The notes under the pieces were generated by a model. The model made no database searches, had not been told where the DNA came from, and saw only the letters and a list, made by a program, of their open reading frames with translations. Shown one piece after another: positions 54,781-64,000 of a DNA stretch of 64,000 nucleotides; the stretch's first letter is position 1; every line of letters begins with the position of its first letter. The translations under genes and the position numbers were made by a program. This stretch comes from Hericium rajendrae (taxonomy: Eukaryota > Basidiomycota > Agaricomycetes > Russulales > Hericiaceae): contig CM065888.1 of NCBI GenBank assembly GCA_033439255.1, positions 62,001 through 126,000 on the forward strand, read 5' to 3'.

Positions 54781-56410
54781 GCAGAGTGTATGTGAGCGTG
54801 AGTAAGGATGGCAAGAAACAACTGCTTATGCAAGTACAGTGGCTGGTGTGGACAAACAGAAGTCACTACCTCATGATATATATGTAGATGATGTGACTTG
54901 GTCTTCGAGCTATCCCTATGCTCATTAAAGTTCTGTGCAAACAATGTGAGAACATGTCCTAGCATGTCGAGACTCTGTGAGGATATAGAATGAGAGAGAT
55001 AAACAGTATGCATGGGCCAGCTGTACAGCAGAAGCACTATCTGAATTATTTGCCTCTAATCAAAGTGTGCCTCTCTTGTGAAACAAATCTCTTCCAAATA
55101 ATTGAAATATTGCTGCTGTAGCTCTGAACTTCTTCACGTCAGACCCAACGTATGCAAAGCACATGTATGGTAAGTTTGAGCATGATCAGACTAGACACAA
55201 ATGCATAGCAAAAGTAACCTCCTCGAGGAGGTGGCAGAGAGCAAACAATGTGAGATTGTGTCCTATTGTCTAGAACCTCTGTGAGGATGTACAATGAGTA
55301 TGAATGAGTACCATGTATAGACCAGCTGTACAACAAAAGCAGTATCTGAATTATTTAAAGCCAATGAAGGTACATATCCTCCAGAAGAAGATGTAGCTCA
55401 AATAATTCGAATATTGTAGCTATAACTCTGAATGCTTCTACATCTGACCTAACATATGCAAAGCACATGTATGGTAACTTTGAGCATGATCAGACCACAC
55501 ACAAATGCACGGCAAAAGTTACCTCCTCAAGGAGGTGGCAAAGGGCAAACAATATGAGATTACATCATATACTCTCAAAACTCTGTGAGGATGTATATTG
55601 AATGTAGATAAACACTATGCATTGACAAGTTATACAGAAAAAGTAATATCTGAATTATTTGAAGCTAATCGAAGTATGTATCCTCTGAAACAAGATGCAG
55701 CTCAAATAATTTGAATATTGTGGCTATGACTTTGAAACTTTCCATGCCTCATCTAACATATGAAAAGCACATACCAAATAAGTTTGAGGATGATCAGACC
55801 ACACGCAAATACGTGGCAAAAGTCAGTCATGTTCTTGAGAAGGTGATAGAGGGCAGACAATTTAAAAATGTATGGTATGACTACGAAGCTTTGTGAGTAT
55901 GTATATTGAATGTACACAAACATGATTCATTCATCAGTTATGCAGCAGAGAGAATATCTGAATTATTTGAAGCTAATCAACATATGTATCCCCTAAAAAA
56001 AGATGTAGCTCAAATAATTTGAATATTGCAGCTATGATTCTGAAACTTTTCACATCTCATCTAACAAATGCAAAGCACATATACTATAAGTTTGAGTGTG
56101 ATCAAACCACACACAAATGTGCAGCAAAAGTTGCCTCCTCGAAGAGATGGTAGAGGGCAAACAATTTGAAAATATGTTGTATGATCATGAAACTTTGTGA
56201 GCATGTATATTTAATGTACATGAATATGATTCATTTATCAGTTATGCAACAGAGAGAATATCTGAATTATTTGAAGCCAATCAAAGTATGTATCTCCTAA
56301 AACAAGATGCAGCTCAAATAATTTGAATGTTGCAGCTATGATTCTGAAACTTTGCATGTACAGCACTGCATATACCATGCACATACCATGCATGTTTGAG
56401 CAAGATTGGA
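54780..56410. repeat. ~305-bp AT-rich tandem repeat with hairpin
   Basis: At least four head-to-tail units plus partial units. Spacing measured between the hairpin positions is 304-308 bp (55217, 55521, 55829, 56133). Each unit contains AACATATGCAAAGCACAT, GATCAGACCACACACAAATG, the palindromic ACCTCCTCGAGGAGGT or a degraded form, CTTTGTGAG-ATGTATATTGAATG and CAAATAATTTGAATATT. The palindrome is perfect at 55217-55232, carries an alternative AA/TT core elsewhere, and is eroded at 55829 and 56133. No coding potential. Two partial copies lie 5 kb upstream. Confidence 0.85.
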
Positions 56411-57480
56411 CCTTAGGATAATGAGTGGTAGAGGTCTTCTCCTGGAGGGGGCCAATTTTAGACAAATGTGCTCCAAACAATTCAGGCATTGCTCTTGGCA
56501 GGTCCATATTGCTGCAGCATCATAATATAGCATGTATGAACAATATGTATGCACCCAAATGACCCCAACATTGCTGCCTGAATTGTTTGGGCCATCTTCT
56601 CCTCCTCTCCCCCCTACAACAATGATTGCCTTGCTGAGAAAGAACGGGATCGCCGTTTTTGCTAAAATTTCATATACAAGGGCTTCATCTATATAGCTAC
56701 TCACATACAAAATTTCAGAGCAAAATTCCATGACAACAGTTGTTGAGATGCAGGAATGTGGGTACCAATCAGAGCTAATTCATGTATTGACATAGAAACA
56801 AAGATCGAGGACCACTAAAACTCAAATATCTCAAGAATGAGCTTGAGCAACTCTTAGCTCTTTTCACATCTGGGATTGGACATAGATTGCTCAAATATCT
56901 GCAAAGTTTCAGAGAAATTGGAGCTGATTCATAAAGCAAGTAGCTTAGATAGTCTTTTAAACTTGTTTGCTATATATCTCCACAACAAGTTTGAGCAACT
57001 CTATGAATCTACCACTCTCAAAATCAGACAAATAGAGGCTATCGTCGTGTTAAGTCTCAGCCAAAAGAGTGAAGAACGTGGCCCAGTTCACTCCAGTTTA
57101 CTTCAGCCTAACAACCAAACTTAACACCCCTATATCTTTACAACCGCTTTGAGCAACTCTTTGAAACCACCACTCCCTTGACCAGACAGATGAGGACTAG
57201 CAACATGCAAAATTACAGCCCAAACGAGCCACATTTGAGCTGAGGAAGATCAGTCGAGCTGAGGTTTGTAGGTCGAGGACCACAAAAACTCGAATATCTC
57301 AAGAATGAGCTTGAGCAACTCTTAGCTTTCTTCAGATCTGGGATCGAGGATTTATTGCTCAGGTTTTCTGAAATTTTCAGAGAAATCGGAGGTGGTCACC
57401 ATAACGTGACCACGTTACGGCTGAGCAAATAGCTTGGTTAATCAGCACTGACAGCAAGGCTCCCCATGTAATGAATGCAA
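56411..57480. other. AT-rich DNA, no gene recognised
   Basis: A phrase such as ACCACTAAAACTCAAATATCTCAAGAATGAGCTTGAGCAACTCTTAGC recurs (about 56812-56860 and 57281-57330), so part of it is a diverged duplication of roughly 470 bp. Only short frames. Confidence 0.5.
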
Positions 57481-58900
57481 TAAATGAGCATGTATTCAAA
57501 TAAATGTCCAGCCCTACGCATCGGGCAGTCGATTCTGGCGTTCCTGGCAGCGCTAAAACCCATCAAAATTCATTTCTCACCCCGCCGCATCGGTGCAGAG
57601 ATCAGTCGGTCGTCCCCGCCGTCTCCGATGCGCCCCCGCCGCCTCGGTCGCCATCGCAGACGTCGCCTGACGCCTCCCCGATCTGCCGCCACGTCACGTG
57701 CCCGCATCGTGTCCCGGGACACGCTGTTAGTCAGCGACCCCGGCAACCCTTCGTGTCCCGTTGACACTATGCCAACCCTCAGCAGTAAATGAGGACCAGC
57801 CCTGTGGGGAGACAGCCTTGCAAGAAACAGACCAAATCTGCCTCTGGCCATAAAGCCAAGGGCAGGGAGACAAAAGGAGGAGCCTTGCATGGTGGAGGTT
57901 GCCCCAGAGAGACGTGCAGCCAGCAAGGCCTGTCACAATTTGCCTCTTATGGTGGGTGGCACAGTGCTCCTCCCCAGATCGAACCCAAGCCGTCAGACAC
58001 CAGGGCGCCAGCCAGCGAATGCCGCCATCACACCACCACCCCGCGCTGGCGGGGCGAGCTCGCCAATCGACGCCCTCGTCAGCCATTTCTGGCCGCCAAC
58101 GGGCGTCGGAGCCAGCGGCGCGCCAGCTAGCCATAGCCGTCGCTCACCGCCGTCCCGTGCTCGCCAAGTGCTCCCCCCACCACAGCGCCGCTGCCGCAAT
58201 CGAAAGCTCGGTGCCATCAGGGCCGAGGCCACTTCCCATCCGAACACCACAGGGACGGCGGGGCGCCAGCCAGCGAATGCCGCCGTCACACCACCCCGCG
58301 CTGGCGGGGCGAGCTCGCCAATCGACGCCCTCGTCAGCCACTTCTGGCCGCCAACGGGTGTCGGAGCCAGCGGCGCGCCAGCTAGCCATAGCCGTCGCTC
58401 ACCGCCGTCCCGTGCTCGCCAAGTGCTCCCCCCACCACAGCGCCGCTGCCGCAATCGAAAGCTCGGTGCCATCAGGGCCGAGGCCACTTCCCATCCGAAC
58501 ACCACAGGGACGGCGGGGCGCCAGCCAGCAGATGCCGCCGTCACACACCGCCATCCCGTGCTGGCGGGGCGCAAGCCCGCCAGCACACCCGTTACCGCCA
58601 ACCGACGCCGTCGTCAACCGTCTCCGGCCGCCAACGAGCTTCAGAGCCAACGGGGCGTCAGCCAGTCATGGCCGCCGCTTGTCATTGCCAGAGGGGAGGG
58701 AACGTGTGAGGGGAGAGGAAGAGGCGACAGCGGCTTTAAAGGCCAAGGTGGCGCCCGCCAATCAACCCATCAACGCCGTTCGGCATCAGCCGATCATCAC
58801 GGCACCATCCTTGTCTGGCCTACGCCGTATGCGATATCTGTACTCATGCCAGCCAGACACTGGAGGTTGCGCGAGAGCGGGGAACTGAAGCCAAGGTCCT
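57481..58900. repeat. GC-rich tandem repeat (258/255-bp unit)
   Basis: Units start with GGGCGCCAGCCAGC at 58003, 58261 and 58516 (third diverged). Units 1 and 2 are almost identical. Because the period is a multiple of three, frames stay open on both strands, but the peptides are Pro/Ala/Arg low-complexity. The GCCGCCA/GCCAGC vocabulary recalls the 52-bp minisatellite. Probably satellite-like rather than coding. Confidence 0.75.
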
Positions 58901-59172
58901 GTAAGAGCATCATATGGGGTGTATTTCATCGGTGCTGTCTATGGATGACTCCAACATGTCAATGTTTAGGGCCCCATGACGAGATGTGGCGGTGCTGCCT
59001 CGTGGTTGATGACATATATCGCATTAAGGGCACAGGGTGTAGGCGTTCCAACCTCCATTGAAACACCCACTACCAAACCCTTACAATGTAAGGCATCGTT
59101 GCACTGGGGTCGTTGGTTTGGCTCATTGACCGAAGGGATTCTAACTCCAAAAACCTTGCAGCAAACGCGACA
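58901..59172. promoter_or_regulatory. Upstream region of gene Z2, duplicated from Z1
   Basis: Matches about 47400-47590 upstream of Z1, including the near-palindrome CTTACAATGTAAGGCATC and TTGGTTTGGCT. Suggests that gene and promoter were copied together. Confidence 0.5.
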
Positions 59173-59672
59173 ATGCAGAGGGCTTCGCAACCCGTCAAGA
59201 GTACAAAAAAATTGGAGCCTGCTGCGAGAATAAGCAGTTCTCAGCCCGTACGTAGTCCACCATGTCGTGATTTCGCTCTCTCTTACTGTCAAAAAAAAGG
59301 TACATAAGGGGAAGAATCGGGAAGTCGACAATGAAGCATCGATGGCACGAGTAGATGCAGAGTCTGGCGAAGCCTACAGCCAAACTTCGGTGTCTTTCGG
59401 GATTAGCACCACGTTTACCATCACAGAGGCAGATATAGCTCGACTGACTGCAGTGCCTGAGGATCTCAAACTTGCCTTAGCAGAGGGCCTGAAGGGTGTG
59501 CTGCACCGCCTTGGAAAGGACCACGGGTTTACTGCGGAGGTTGCACAACATGTATGGCAGTTGATGGGAAGCTTCGAGGTCACAGCGCACGCACTAATGG
59601 TCATGTAGGAGGCAGCACAAAAGGCACTGGAGGACATACTAGACCAGTATGAGAGGATTCTAGTGGATGGCT
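59173..59672 (+). pseudogene. Gene Z2: paralogue of Z1 with premature TAG
   Basis: Exon 1 starts ATG at 59173 (MQRASQPVKSTKKLEPAARI), donor GTACGT after CAGCCC. Exon 2 follows: KVHKGKNREVDNEASMARVD ... DIARLTAVPEDLKLALAEGL, KGVLHRLGKDHGFTAEVAQH. At 59606-59608 a TAG stands where Z1 has CAG (Z1 AMQKGAQKGLDE; Z2 VM-stop-EAAQKALED), after which the frame stays open to 59672. The truncation removes about 21 residues. It may still make a shortened protein. Confidence 0.55.
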
Positions 59673-60208
59673 AAAGTCATTGTATCACGCTCATCTAGAA
59701 AGTAGTACAGACTGTGTCGGACAAGCTGTAAGATGTGGTCGATGTCGTCATGTTCAAGTACACGAAGTCGGCCACAAAGACTCAAGGAGGGCCGTATCTC
59801 ATTGTCAGTGTCGCGCCAGAGCTTGAGAATGGGCTGGCCACGTCGGCTCGGAGAAGTCTACGCACTCGAGAATTTGGTCGAGCTGAAGCCGATGTTGTTG
59901 TCAGATCCTGATCGCGGCCAGTCTGACATCACGGACAATGTTTCGGAAGCCCATGGTGTATAGATAGGGAAGGCTAAGAACGCAGGACTAAGTAGTAGAC
60001 TATAGACAAGACGACATGCTGACGCGTTGCCCCTTCGCCGCCACCCATTTCTTCTTTCATCAGGCATGGAACCCTTCACCAAGATTGCATCTACCGAGAA
60101 AAGTGGTGCGAGAGCACGTTGGAGCTAGACTTCTTTGGAAGCCTTCGCAGAGCCTGAGATGAGTACTCCGCGGTTACATATCGGTTGCAAAACACACCGT
60201 CATCTGAA
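59673..60208. other. Spacer with possible coding remnant
   Basis: The minus frame around 59830-59710 (GQPILKLWRDTDNEIRPSLS) looks protein-like but has no partner exons. No gene called. Confidence 0.35.
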
Positions 60209-61310
60209 CTATAACAGCCTGCTGGTCCTCGATTTTATCAGCTCAGCAGACACCACATCTCGCTGCTCAGGATAGAACTGCCGTAGAATTGCATCCTGTG
60301 CTCCACGGCAGAACTGAACTAACGGTTCGTCCTTCGAACGACCTGGCGGTGGCTCGAGGTGTAAGAGTGCAGCGTGCGTCTCAGCACTCTTGACAATATG
60401 CATCGGAATGGGCAGCCCATCAATATGGAGGTTGCACATCTTGAACTTGGTCAGCATATGTTGCACCGTCTTGTCAACTGTCTCGAAGATGTTTAACAGC
60501 TCGGAGTGTGGACGTTCTGCGGCTGCCGCATAGTCGGGTTCGAGCCAGAAGTTGGAATCAAAGACTAAGGCTACGTCACAGAATCGCGTCAAGGTAAAAC
60601 CTAGAGATGGGGTGCAGCAAGAGCTTCAGCACTATGGCACGAATGGAATACCATTATGCACTTACTGCGCATGACAAGACTTTGTAGTGATATGCCGAGT
60701 TGGGCTATAGGGGCAAGGACCCGCCACGATATGGAAGTGGCGACGTGCCCCCACGGCTGCCACCTCCACTCAGGTGTGACATTTGTTCGAAAGGTATCAG
60801 CAAATGTGACGGCTGAGGATGGTTCGCAGATGCGAGCGCGTCTCTGGGCGATAGCGAAATCGACTGCCACACAAATCAAGGGAGACTTGAGGTCTTGAGG
60901 ATCGATAAGGATGCAGGCAATGATAGAATCAGAGTCCCAAGGCACCTCCGGATCATCGGTGAAGGCGAAGGCATGAATCCGGTTGAGTTTTGCAAGGACA
61001 TGTCGATAGTTGATTAGGGTGCTTAGCAGAACGTCAAGGAAAGGATCAAGGTGATACCGGGCGAAGCGTCTTACCTTTCACCTGGTTCCCGTGAGGACAC
61101 TTCGCCATATATGTTTCGTAGAAGTCCCGCCGTAATGTCACGGAACCGAACAGATGTGTGCAATGGAGATGAGAGAGGGTCCCAAAATTTCTCGACGCTG
61201 GGCTGCGTGACGAGGTCCATGAAGCAATCTACAAGGTAGACCAGGATGGTTTCGCAAAGCAGTTCGACGGGAAGTGCCCGTGATACAGATTTAAGAGCAA
61301 GCTGCTCCAT
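60209..61310 (-). CDS. F-box-like protein of Agaricomycete type
   Basis: Starts MEQLALKSVSRALPVELLCE (61310). The LPVELL-E-I segment followed by RDITAGLLRNIYGEV recalls the F-box start of many basidiomycete proteins. The second part reads RRFARYHLDPFLDVLLSTLI, AKLNRIHAFAFTDDPEVPWD, AVDFAIAQRRARICEPSSAV and ISLQSLVMR. It joins across GTAAGT...CTCTAG (about 60637-60598) to SFTLTRFCDVALVFDSNFWL and ends SRTSRLL at 60209. Between the first and second parts (about 61066-61075) the frame changes without an obvious intron, so a small frameshift or unseen intron exists. F-box proteins recruit substrates to SCF ubiquitin ligases. Assignment rests on a short motif. Confidence 0.45.
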
Positions 61311-61901
61311 GCTTGGATAACGGATGTTGATACTGAAAATACAAGCGGGAAAGGTCGGGGGTGAGGCCCCGGTGAGAAGGGAGTGTGGTCGGAATTGCCG
61401 CCCACGCGAGTCGGTGGCTTAGCATAGGCAAAACAGTCTGAAGCGCCCAACTGCAGCCACATTTATTCTTACATAATGTCTAGTCATGCGTTGTCTCGCC
61501 CAACAACCCTCACACATCACCATGTCTCCAATTCTCCAGTTAAAGGAAAGGCTGTGCGAGCGGCGAATCAAGACGGTTTTCCACCGCCAGCTGCGAGAGG
61601 AGGAGTGCAGGCAAATACAACATACCATGGTGGTCAGAAGCATGTTCCCTGGCCATGGGGTCAACTCATGTCCCCGACATGTCTACCTGCATATTAGCCA
61701 ATGGAGAACTCACCCACACCATCTCAGATGAGCGCCAATGGTTGCACCTGGACCGGACTTGACTTGAGATTACAAAACAACAAAAGGCACAGTTACATGA
61801 TGTACAACGACCGAGCAACGTTACGATGACTATCGAAGAGTTGACACAAGTGAAATGGAGAGACGTCGACCGCAGGGCATGATCACCACCACCCTTGCCA
61901 A
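61311..61901. other. Spacer, no gene recognised
   Basis: Upstream of the F-box-like gene and 3' flank of the kinase gene. Short frames only. Confidence 0.4.
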
Positions 61902-63972
61902 CTAGAGCTTCTCCAGCATGGCCAGATCGTGGTCACGCTTGATGATGGCAATATCCCGGACGCCCGGCACAAAGACATCGTTCAGGTGCGCGGGGTATCT
62001 GACCTCGCCCTCAACACCAGCCCAGTCAAAATCGATGATCTTGACCCTTGCGTCTAGCCCTTCACCCTCGATCATAATATTGGGCCTACGAAGATCGCCA
62101 TGGACCAGGTTGCTTTGATGAAGGCGGTGGACTGCGTCCCTGATCATGTCGCGGAGAGCCTCGGATAGCTGCCCCGCCGCCTCGGCCGTCTTTCCCTTGA
62201 TGTATTCCATCACAACCATACGACGCTGTCCGTAATGGAGGGAGGGGTCGGACGAAATGTCACCGCAGTAGTAAAGCTTGGGTGCTAAATCGGCGTCTGC
62301 CAGCAGACGATGCGCCTGGGCTCCGTATGTGTCCGGAAACTTGACAACAATCTGTTGCTCCATCTCGACCCTCCCCGTTCCCTCCTGCCTGACATTGCCC
62401 TGGGATGTGGCAGCTCCGTCGTCCTTGGCTATGGACACCACAGTGGCAAGAAAGGTCATGCATGTCCTGTCGTCCTCGAGTGGTTCCTTGTATTCGAACC
62501 TGACTACATGACCATTGGTGTGGTAAGAGTGTATGGAGGGGTAAAAGCGTTGGGTTGGGTAGTCGGCTTCTGGAAGAGTGGAATAGTCCTGGTCGAGGTC
62601 CTGAAGGGCACGACGAAGTGAGTAAAAGACGTGAGCTGGACCCAGGACAGAGGCAATGTCGTCAGTGCGAGTCTGGCCAATCCAAAGGGGGCTCAGTCGC
62701 TGGGCGATGACGACCGAGGTTAACACGCAGCCAACAACCACGACCAAAGGCCCAGCGATGCCAATGACGAAGCTCGGGCAGCAGCATCGCGCGCGAAGGC
62801 CCACACGCTGTAGGGGATGCAAAATTAGAGCATGATATCTTGACAGTTGTCAAACTTACCTCCGTAATAGCCCATGCCGCCAGATACGATAATACACCCT
62901 GTACAGTCGGGTCCCCGCTGACACCCAGGAAGCCTTTCAGCTCTTCAAGACAGAGAACGGCCACCTCCGTAGGTGGGTTAGTCCGAATGGTAAACATGCC
63001 CGCATCCGCAGTGGTCCCGTCGGGGTTGGCAGCCTGCATGCCACCTCTGCCAAGGATTCTACTGAGAAGTGCGCGAACGGTTGTCTCGCGGTCCTTTTCG
63101 TTAGTGACCACAGTAGAAAGTTCCCGTATGAGCGCAGCTGTATCGTGGGTGACCTGCTCGACGGTGGTTGCGTTGAGGTCCTTCAACTCTGCCAGGAACT
63201 TGTTATAATCCTTGACATGTGCCAGGAACTTGGCAAATACAGTATGGTAGAGCTCGATTGGGGGGGCCTGGGTTGGAGGTAATCCTGGGGCATGGCAGCC
63301 ATCAAGAATTGGGTCATAACGCTGGCGTTGCCTGTAAGCCGACGCCGAACCTGAGTGGGTTGACGGCGAGCCACGTTTGACAGAAGAGAGGGTCTGGTTG
63401 TAAGCTAGATGGGGTGTGAACGCATGGTGGCTAGGAATTGCCACATTGACGTACTGTTCACGAGCTTTGTGGTACGGGTATCCTCATCCTGGACAACAGC
63501 CGCAGGGACAGGGAAGTCAAATCGATCGACCGAAGGATGATAGCGAATTTCAGCAACAACGTGGCTGATAGGTAACTGAGTACTACGACTCTTTCGACGT
63601 CCTAAAAGTGGTAAGATTGGCTGATGGATAGACTCGTTGATGCCGTGATCAGCCAGCTTCGTCAGGTCATAGTCATTGCGCCGCAACCCGTTCATCAGGC
63701 CATCTGGCATAAGGATCTCATTCTTCGGCTTTGTGGCATACTAAGTAGAACCTGCGAGTGGGCAAGAGTGACAGCCAACGTACCTTCCAGATGACCACAA
63801 TCATCGTAGTCATGCCCGCGGAGGCCGCAACCTTCTCTCTTATGACCCTCACTGTATCATCCTGTCCGATGTCGACTTCGAGGCAGCTTGGGTCGGCATA
63901 GGGTTTGATTGGGACATTGTGATAAACGATCACAACCACAGTACCACCGGAGTTCACGGCGAGGCTGGTCAT
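61902..63972 (-). CDS. Crinkler-headed protein-kinase-like protein, intact copy
   Basis: Exon 1 63972-63784 encodes a ubiquitin-like header (MTSLAVNSGGTVVVIVYHNV; LEVDIGQDDTVRVIREKV; MIVVIWK), similar to the Crinkler N-terminal domain ending in the conserved (L/I)WK. Exon 2 from 63740 (YATKPKNEILMPDGLMNGL). A middle exon carries ELYHTVFAKFLAHVKDYNKF and EELKGFLGVSGDPTVQGVLS. The last exon (to 61902) is the kinase-like domain: QQIVVKFPDTYG (Lys), HGDLRRPNIMI (catalytic Asp/Asn) and KIIDFDWAGVEGEVRYP (DFD). Splice sites and phases match the decayed paralogue at 6587-8685. About 570 residues. In fungi such head-plus-kinase proteins belong to the Crinkler-type effector-like group or the fungal FunK1-like kinases. 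The substrate is unknown. Confidence 0.75.
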
Positions 63973-64000
63973 GTTGATGGTAGGATGTGAGAGAAGACTG

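Noticed and set aside
57889-59061. 390-codon plus-strand frame and overlapping 329-codon and minus-strand frames
   Set aside because: Opened by GC-rich tandem repeats whose period is a multiple of three; all frames are low complexity and none has a motif.

Overview
The window looks like nuclear DNA of a basidiomycete fungus, most likely Agaricomycetes. Genes are broken by many short introns (about 31-60 nt, GT-AG with at least two GC-AG). The gene families seen are a fungal TET/JBP-type dioxygenase, Crinkler-headed protein kinases, DUF7918-like proteins, GRF zinc-finger/coiled-coil proteins and small PHD-like proteins, which expand strongly in mushroom-forming fungi. No rRNA, tRNA, bacterial operon or CRISPR is visible. 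The taxon call is inference from family content. Exon joins were worked out by hand from splice signals and paralogue comparison.

Layout. 1-1.7 kb: 3' part of an Ezh2-like CXC-SET methyltransferase gene. 4.0-6.2 kb: GGCTCGG-rich low-complexity DNA folded into nested inverted repeats with a recurring CCAAATTTGG palindrome. 6.6-8.7 kb (-): decayed Crinkler-type kinase gene. 9.3-13.0 kb: three broken relatives of a GRF zinc-finger/coiled-coil gene in mixed orientation. 14.0-15.6 kb: TET/JBP dioxygenase gene. 17.9-27.5 kb: a segmental duplication in which a 52/53-bp minisatellite array, a conserved non-coding block and a gene of unknown family ('family X') occur twice. 28.0-37.7 kb: two minus-strand PHD-like zinc-finger paralogues (one dead, one intact), a complete Ezh2-like CXC-SET gene between them, and a third family X gene divergent from the intact PHD gene. 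38.1-46.9 kb: an AT-hook low-complexity gene, a minus-strand PHD/BAH-like gene and a very large Ulp1-like peptidase gene. 47.1-48.1 kb and 59.1-59.7 kb: a duplicated small gene. 49.7-56.4 kb: AT-rich DNA with a ~305-bp hairpin-bearing repeat and two DUF7918-like genes, one split by two transposable elements with readable target-site duplications. 57.5-58.9 kb: GC-rich tandem repeats. 60.2-61.3 kb: F-box-like gene. 61.9-64.0 kb (-): intact Crinkler-type kinase paralogue of the decayed one.

How it fits together. Almost every gene has a paralogue inside the window, and in several pairs one copy is intact and the other carries frameshifts, CAG-to-TAG stops or insertions. Many products look nuclear and chromatin-linked: two Ezh2-like methyltransferases, a TET/JBP 5mC-oxidase-like protein, PHD-like fingers, an AT-hook protein, a Ulp1-like peptidase and acidic family X proteins with a conserved KRRR(R/M)D tail. 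In basidiomycetes TET/JBP genes are known to spread with KDZ DNA transposons. No KDZ transposase is recognisable here, so a mobile or subtelomere-like gene-turnover region is the cautious reading.
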